Of a stretch of DNA of 64,000 bases, positions 45,901 through 51,900 are shown one piece after another. Source of the DNA: Mytilus californianus (Eukaryota; Mollusca; Bivalvia; Mytilida; Mytilidae). The notes below the pieces were generated by a model. That model did no database searches. It saw nothing but the letters and a program-made list of their open reading frames with translations, and was not told the DNA's origin. Location: assembly GCF_021869535.1 (NCBI RefSeq), contig NW_026262734.1, forward strand, positions 97,903,285-97,967,284, given 5' to 3'. Position numbers and translations under genes: made by a program. Positions within the stretch are counted from its first letter, which is position 1, and every line of letters starts with the position of its first letter.

Positions 45901-48900
45901 TGTCAACAAAGTTTGAGACCAATGTAGCTTTGAGGCAAGAAAGGTTTATTCGATACGCAGGTTCTGAAGAAATATGCGACTCAAATAACACGTATTCAAG
46001 TGTACTGGTAAGTTAATATGATGGCAATGCTGTTTTTAAAAAGCCGAGGCATTGAATTAATTCATTATTTTAAATTGTGTGCAAAACAAGGTAGAAAAGA
46101 CCTAAGGGAACCGAATGAACTTAAAAAGGGCCGATACTGGGTGCGTCTAGAGAACTAGAGCAAGCATCTCCTGCTCTGTATGTATTGACCGCCATGCAAA
46201 TCAACGCTCAGTCAAAATGTCACGAATGGGCAAAATACAACAATCGGCATTTACAAAGCAGACGAAAAATCTAAGACCCCGAAAATATGTCGTTAAAAGA
46301 GTTAAGGCACAGATATATCGTATCGGTCAATCAAATCGTGATGGTGACAGTAAAATTTATGAAGTGTAGATTTCAGTCGTTCTTCCATTTAACCCTTCGT
46401 GTCAGGAGCACACACACACCCCTTACTCATGTTAATGACGTCCCCGTGGTTTGTGATCATGCAGGAGTGTAACTAGTCAAGTGCGATATTTGAATCGACA
46501 TACGAAGGGACAGAGGGCATGCTACTGCTGAAAATTTGAAGATGTCAACTGGAACACGCTAAAATGAGAAGCGACAACCATTTCGCATGCAAGCGTATAT
46601 TAAGTTCCGCTACTTTATGTAATTATAATACAAATTATCGGCTTCCAAAATGTTTAATACACCGAATGTATCGCAAATCTCGACATATTAAAAGCGATTG
46701 ATAGAATTAAAACACCAAAAATTAAAAACTGTATATGTTTAGACGCTTCCGTTATTTTTTGCGTGTTCGTCTTCGTGTTTTCGCTTTTTCTAATGAATAT
46801 TGATTTACAAAGGCAAATCTGGCCTCCATAATTTTAAGTCTTCGCTTAAGTTAATATTAGGACGTTTGTACCACAAACACATACCTTGTTGTAATAGCGA
46901 AAAGTTTTGCTTCTATATGGTTAAGATGTAAGTATGTTTGTGCGCAGAATCGCGTTATTGATTGCTATAGGAACGCTGTGATTATTATAGAAATTCATTT
47001 CCATCTTTTAAAAAAAACTATGAGGGTAGAAAAACCTTAGTGTTTTGAATATTAGTGCATCGACCCAATGGTTGTAAAAAAATTATCAAAGATACCACCA
47101 GGCTTATAATTTGCTACGTCAGACGTGAGTGTCGTCTGCATGAGACCCAACAGTGGCGTTCGAATCAAAACAGTTTCAGATAAAGACTTGAAGAGCATTA
47201 ATAACCGAAAATTCCAAACATTTGTGCCAAATACGGCTAAGGCAATCTATACTTTGGGGTAGAAAACCTTAGTGTTTTGAATATTTCAACATTTTTGTAA
47301 ACAGTTTGTTTACATAAAATAGATATATTAATGATAACTCATATCAGCACAAAGCTGCTGACTACTGGGCTGGTGATACTCTCGGGGACGTAATGTCCAC
47401 CAGAAGATTTAATATGAGAGGAATTATCAACAAATTATAAAAAGCAAAGAATTCTATCATTTCCTCAATGTAAAAAACACAGGCACTTGTCCCTGAAAAA
47501 AAACCCTATATAAAGTATGTTGGTAATCATTTTTTTCAGAGACAATTGCCTGTGTAAAAAACGTTAACAAAAAAACATTAAAAACTGACCACCAAAATCT
47601 TTGGACGCTCTGATTGGTCCGATCTTAAATTTAAATTCACCATGGTTACACTTTGAATATGGAAGTTGATTTTTTTATTGGTTCATTCGATAATAAAAGG
47701 TAACTGGCATGATTTTGGTATTTAATTACAGCCCTGCATGGAACGGTGCACTGGTATAGCAGTCAGAAAAGATTGCAAATGTCTGAGTAGTTATGACTTC
47801 TTATCTTTATCCGTTACGAACATGTGCAAAACAACATTAGGTAAGATTAACTTTAGCCGTTACGAACATGTGAAAAACAACATCAGGTAAGATTAACTTT
47901 AGCCGTTACGAACATGTGAAAAACAACATCAGGTAAGATTAACTTTAGCCGTTACGAACATGTGCAAAACAACATCGTGTAAGATTAACTTTAGCCGTTA
48001 CGAACATGTGCAAAACAGCATCAGGAAGGTGAACTAGCAGTTTCATTCATTTAAGGCAGCTATAGACGCTCTGAACTAAGGTAATAATGTTTACAACAAG
48101 ATATAATCAGATCTTTAACTCTGCCCCGCCTTACAGCTTGTTTGTGGTGAGATGGAGAAGTTGAAATCATCCCTTCTAAAATTTTACGGACGTCATCACG
48201 AGTTGGTTGATCGTTTTGGAATTTCTGTTTCATAGATGACGACAGATAATAGATATGCTTCAAATTTCGTCACCACAACAACGTCCTCTTGCAAGTTTAG
48301 GTTTATTTTCGATTTTTGAGTTTGAATTTTCCTTTGGTATCTTTCGACTCTCTTTTACACGCACGACAAAACGCTACATCTAAAAAGTAGGAATAAGTCT
48401 TAAAGTAATTTTATTGAAATAAAGACCAAACTTTGTTTTATCTTCAATTACAGGATGAACATATTATTATATAACAAATAAAACTGACAAGTACGAACAA
48501 TACAATACAAATAGTTTTACCTACGTCTCACCATAAATATTATAAAAAATAACATAATACATCAATACATCAAGTAATATAAAATAGTAATACTATTCTA
48601 AAACGCATTATAAAAGACTGGATTTAAAGATATGTATCAATATACAGCTATGAACAGTGATTACAATTATACAATGAACAACAGAAATTGTGAGGCTGAT
48701 GCGTTTAAAGAAAAATCTAGTTATCTCCCTTAGAACATTAATACATTTAAACATTAAACATATCGGAGCCCTTGTGGGACATACAGATACATACATGTTA
48801 TCAGAATATAATGATCCAAATAGAGATAGCAATAACATGTTCTGGAACATATGAATGGAAAAGTATTCAAAATAAGTACACAATAACATTCCTATCTATT

Positions 48901-51900
48901 AGTAATGTTATGTGTTTTGTTTTAAAGACTGATTGAAAATCGAAATAGCAAATAAAAAGTAAACATTAAAAGCATAGAAAAAAACTATTGAAAAACAATT
49001 ACTTTGCGAGTATGATAAAATTGCAAAAAAATATCCTTGTGAAATTTTTAAGAGGATAGTCGGGGACAAGAAAAAAACTCGACAATAAAACCTCGCAAAC
49101 AGGTGAAATTCCGAAATTTGAACTCCGCGAAAATAAACACAGTAACGAATTCTCAATGGTATTTTCAAACTCTGTGTAAGATTCCTGCGCATTATTGTTT
49201 TAATTTGTAGAGATACAGTGTATGGTGGTAACAGAAGCATTATCAGGAAGTGAATTAAATTGTAAATGCAAAATGCCATGCAGGTACGTCGGTGTCAACT
49301 TATACGAGGGTCTGGATGGGGGGTCCTTCATTTATGTATTCTTTAATTTTTTAAGCCATTTTCTCTATTTTTTATATTTCAGCACCCAATTGTTCTCTAT
49401 CCTCTACGTTTTTGCCATTTTTTCTGTATTGGTCCATTATTCTCTATTCTGTAAACCCCGTCTATAGTCCCTCTTATATTCTAATATCAATTTCATAACG
49501 TTGTTCAGTCCTGTCTGCTAGAACTGTTTCGCTGTAGATTATATTAGAATATGGCATCGATTAGCTACAGTTTCAATGACAAATTGTTAATACTATAGTT
49601 TTGCTTGCAAACTATAGCCAATGCCTGTGTAAAAACTCATCAAAGATGCCAGTCTTTAAATTCATACAAATTTTTAGGTACGATTATCATACTCAATACT
49701 CAGAAATAATCCAGTCAAAATGATGGTTTTTGTGTTTTGAGCACAACATTCGTACTCTGGTGTACTGAGAAAAGTTTTATGACGAAAAAGCCAGGCTTAT
49801 AATTTGAATCGTCAGACGTGCGATTCGTTTACATAAGACTCATCAGTAGCAGTTGGAAGGCCAGATCAAGTACGAAGTTATAGAGTATTGAAAATCGAAT
49901 ATTAAAAAACGGCTATGGCAAACTATGGTCGGGGTAGAAAATATTTGTATCTGAGAGTAGTTAAGGGTAATTTTAACCCTTTTGAGTATGTTGACATTTT
50001 AATCTGTCGATGGGATTTCAACCCCAAACTACCATTTCTTATACACTTTTCTACTGTAAATGTGATTCATTTCTATAGCAACGCCCGTCATATCATTGTG
50101 CCTGTATAATCATTGCATTATTTGAAAATTCATATATTTTATTGCTTTAAACTTAGAAAACAATTATACTTGTTTTAGAAAACAGACATGTACATACACA
50201 CCAAATAAAAAAACGGGCCTTCAAACAATGAGAAAAATCCCTTTCTGTATGTCGGCCATGAAAGGCCCCGACAGGAAAAATATGAAACAATTAAACTGAG
50301 AATACTAACGACCTAATTTATTACAAAACAATTATGACAAACATGAACTATCCACAAGCACTGTAGACACATGTGAGGGAGAAGAAGGGGTATCATCCCG
50401 AATGTCAGGGAAAATAAGCGCTGGATCCCGAATCCCCGAAAAAATAATCCACAGTGTATTTTTGTATTAAGATATAGAAGGATAGTTGTTAAATCCTTTT
50501 TTGTACTAGACCGACACACTGAGTTGGATAATTTCACAAGGTAACAGTCCGTAGGACACATTATTCAGCGTTCGAATCGACCAGTATTTGCTCTTATTCC
50601 TATACACCGCGTGCTTCTCGGAGAAGCAACAAATCCAATCATCAAGTGTTTGATTTGACCCGGTTAGAGTTCAACCCCACGGCCTCCAGCACTCGAGACA
50701 AGTACGCTAACACGAGACCACTTAGGCAGTCATTCCTATAAAAGTAAGTTTCAGGAACAACTTGTTCAAATTATTCGACTGTCGGACAACTGAAACGTAT
50801 TTCAAAAATCAGGTTAACGTCACAAGACAGAAACCAAAAAAATGTTAAACGAACGCAACTGGCGATAACTGGCGTAAAGCTGATGAACCTCAAAAAGTGG
50901 CAAACTTAATTATAGACAGGTGTCGAATTGTTTATCATTCTCTAGTACCGCTATAGATGAAAAAGAGTGGCCATTTTCCCCATTTTTGAAATTTCAACAT
51001 ATTTTGGATGCAAGATGTAACGTTGTACGATTGTTGTTGTATGCTTAACTTTCAGTGGCAAATATTTCATTCATTTTCCGAAAAAATAACACATCAATAA
51101 ATGGAATGGCAAGGTTCCGAAAAATAGTACTATCAGGATGAAGGGTGAGAATTTGTACTGCATCTAAAAATTCGGTTCGATATGGGCCAGAATTTTTAGC
51201 TTGCAAAAGACTACCTACGGACCCAAGAAAGAATAGTTCCAAGGTTTCTTAAACGTGCAGAGCGTGACACTCTCTCTACACGAGGCATCGATTTAACGTC
51301 CCAAATCTGGACGTGGCTTCATATTTTATCAAAAACGGCGATACGAATGTCAAACTTAAACAAGGGTTTACTGCTAAGAGTTCTGTAAGATGTCCGTTTT
51401 TTCCAGTTTACAACAAAATACAAGAATACACAATTAATTACAGCGAAACCTGTTAAAACCGAACCTTTGGGACTTAAGATTTTGTTAGGTTTTAACAGAT
51501 GTTCGGTTTTATCAGATTCACAACACATAAAATTTGATATGACTGGAATTAGGAACTTGTTTGGTTTAGAAAGGTTTTCGTTTTATGCAAGATTCGGTTC
51601 AGACAGGTTTCACTGTATTATCTAAGTAACATGTTAGTTGTATGTATCATTTCAGGCAAATATCATTCAAAAAGAATATTTTTATGACTCAATATCCAGC
51701 TGAGAACTATGCAGTGGTGTTAAACTCTGTTATGGAAACAAATGAATCAAGAGAGGCTATAAGGTATGGATTATGGCGAATAACAATAAGATTCACAAAA
51801 TATATATATAAATATATATTTCCTTCCTATACAAGCTATGTCTCTAAGCATAATCTTCTCAATTTCCTTCAGGAATCATCAATTTAGTTGTACTTGAAAA

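Larger units (their letters stand above)
44501..49866 (+). repeat. Tandem segmental duplication, copy 2 (5366 bp)
   Basis: Second copy of 39138-44500, ending at CCAGAT before CAAGTACGAAG. It contains exon copies 6', 7', 8', all introns between, the hairpin (45135-45261), repeats and the 46-bp donor repeats (47841-48024). Identity appears complete on reading except the TTA step; exact identity needs an alignment. Confidence 0.95.
49867..51655. other. Intron before ENaC gene 2 exon 9
   Basis: No further exon seen. It contains the tRNA-like SINE head (50660-50735) and the TIR element at 51441-51615, annotated separately. The remainder, including short antisense open frames at 50313 and 51045, shows no family signal. 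Confidence 0.45.
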
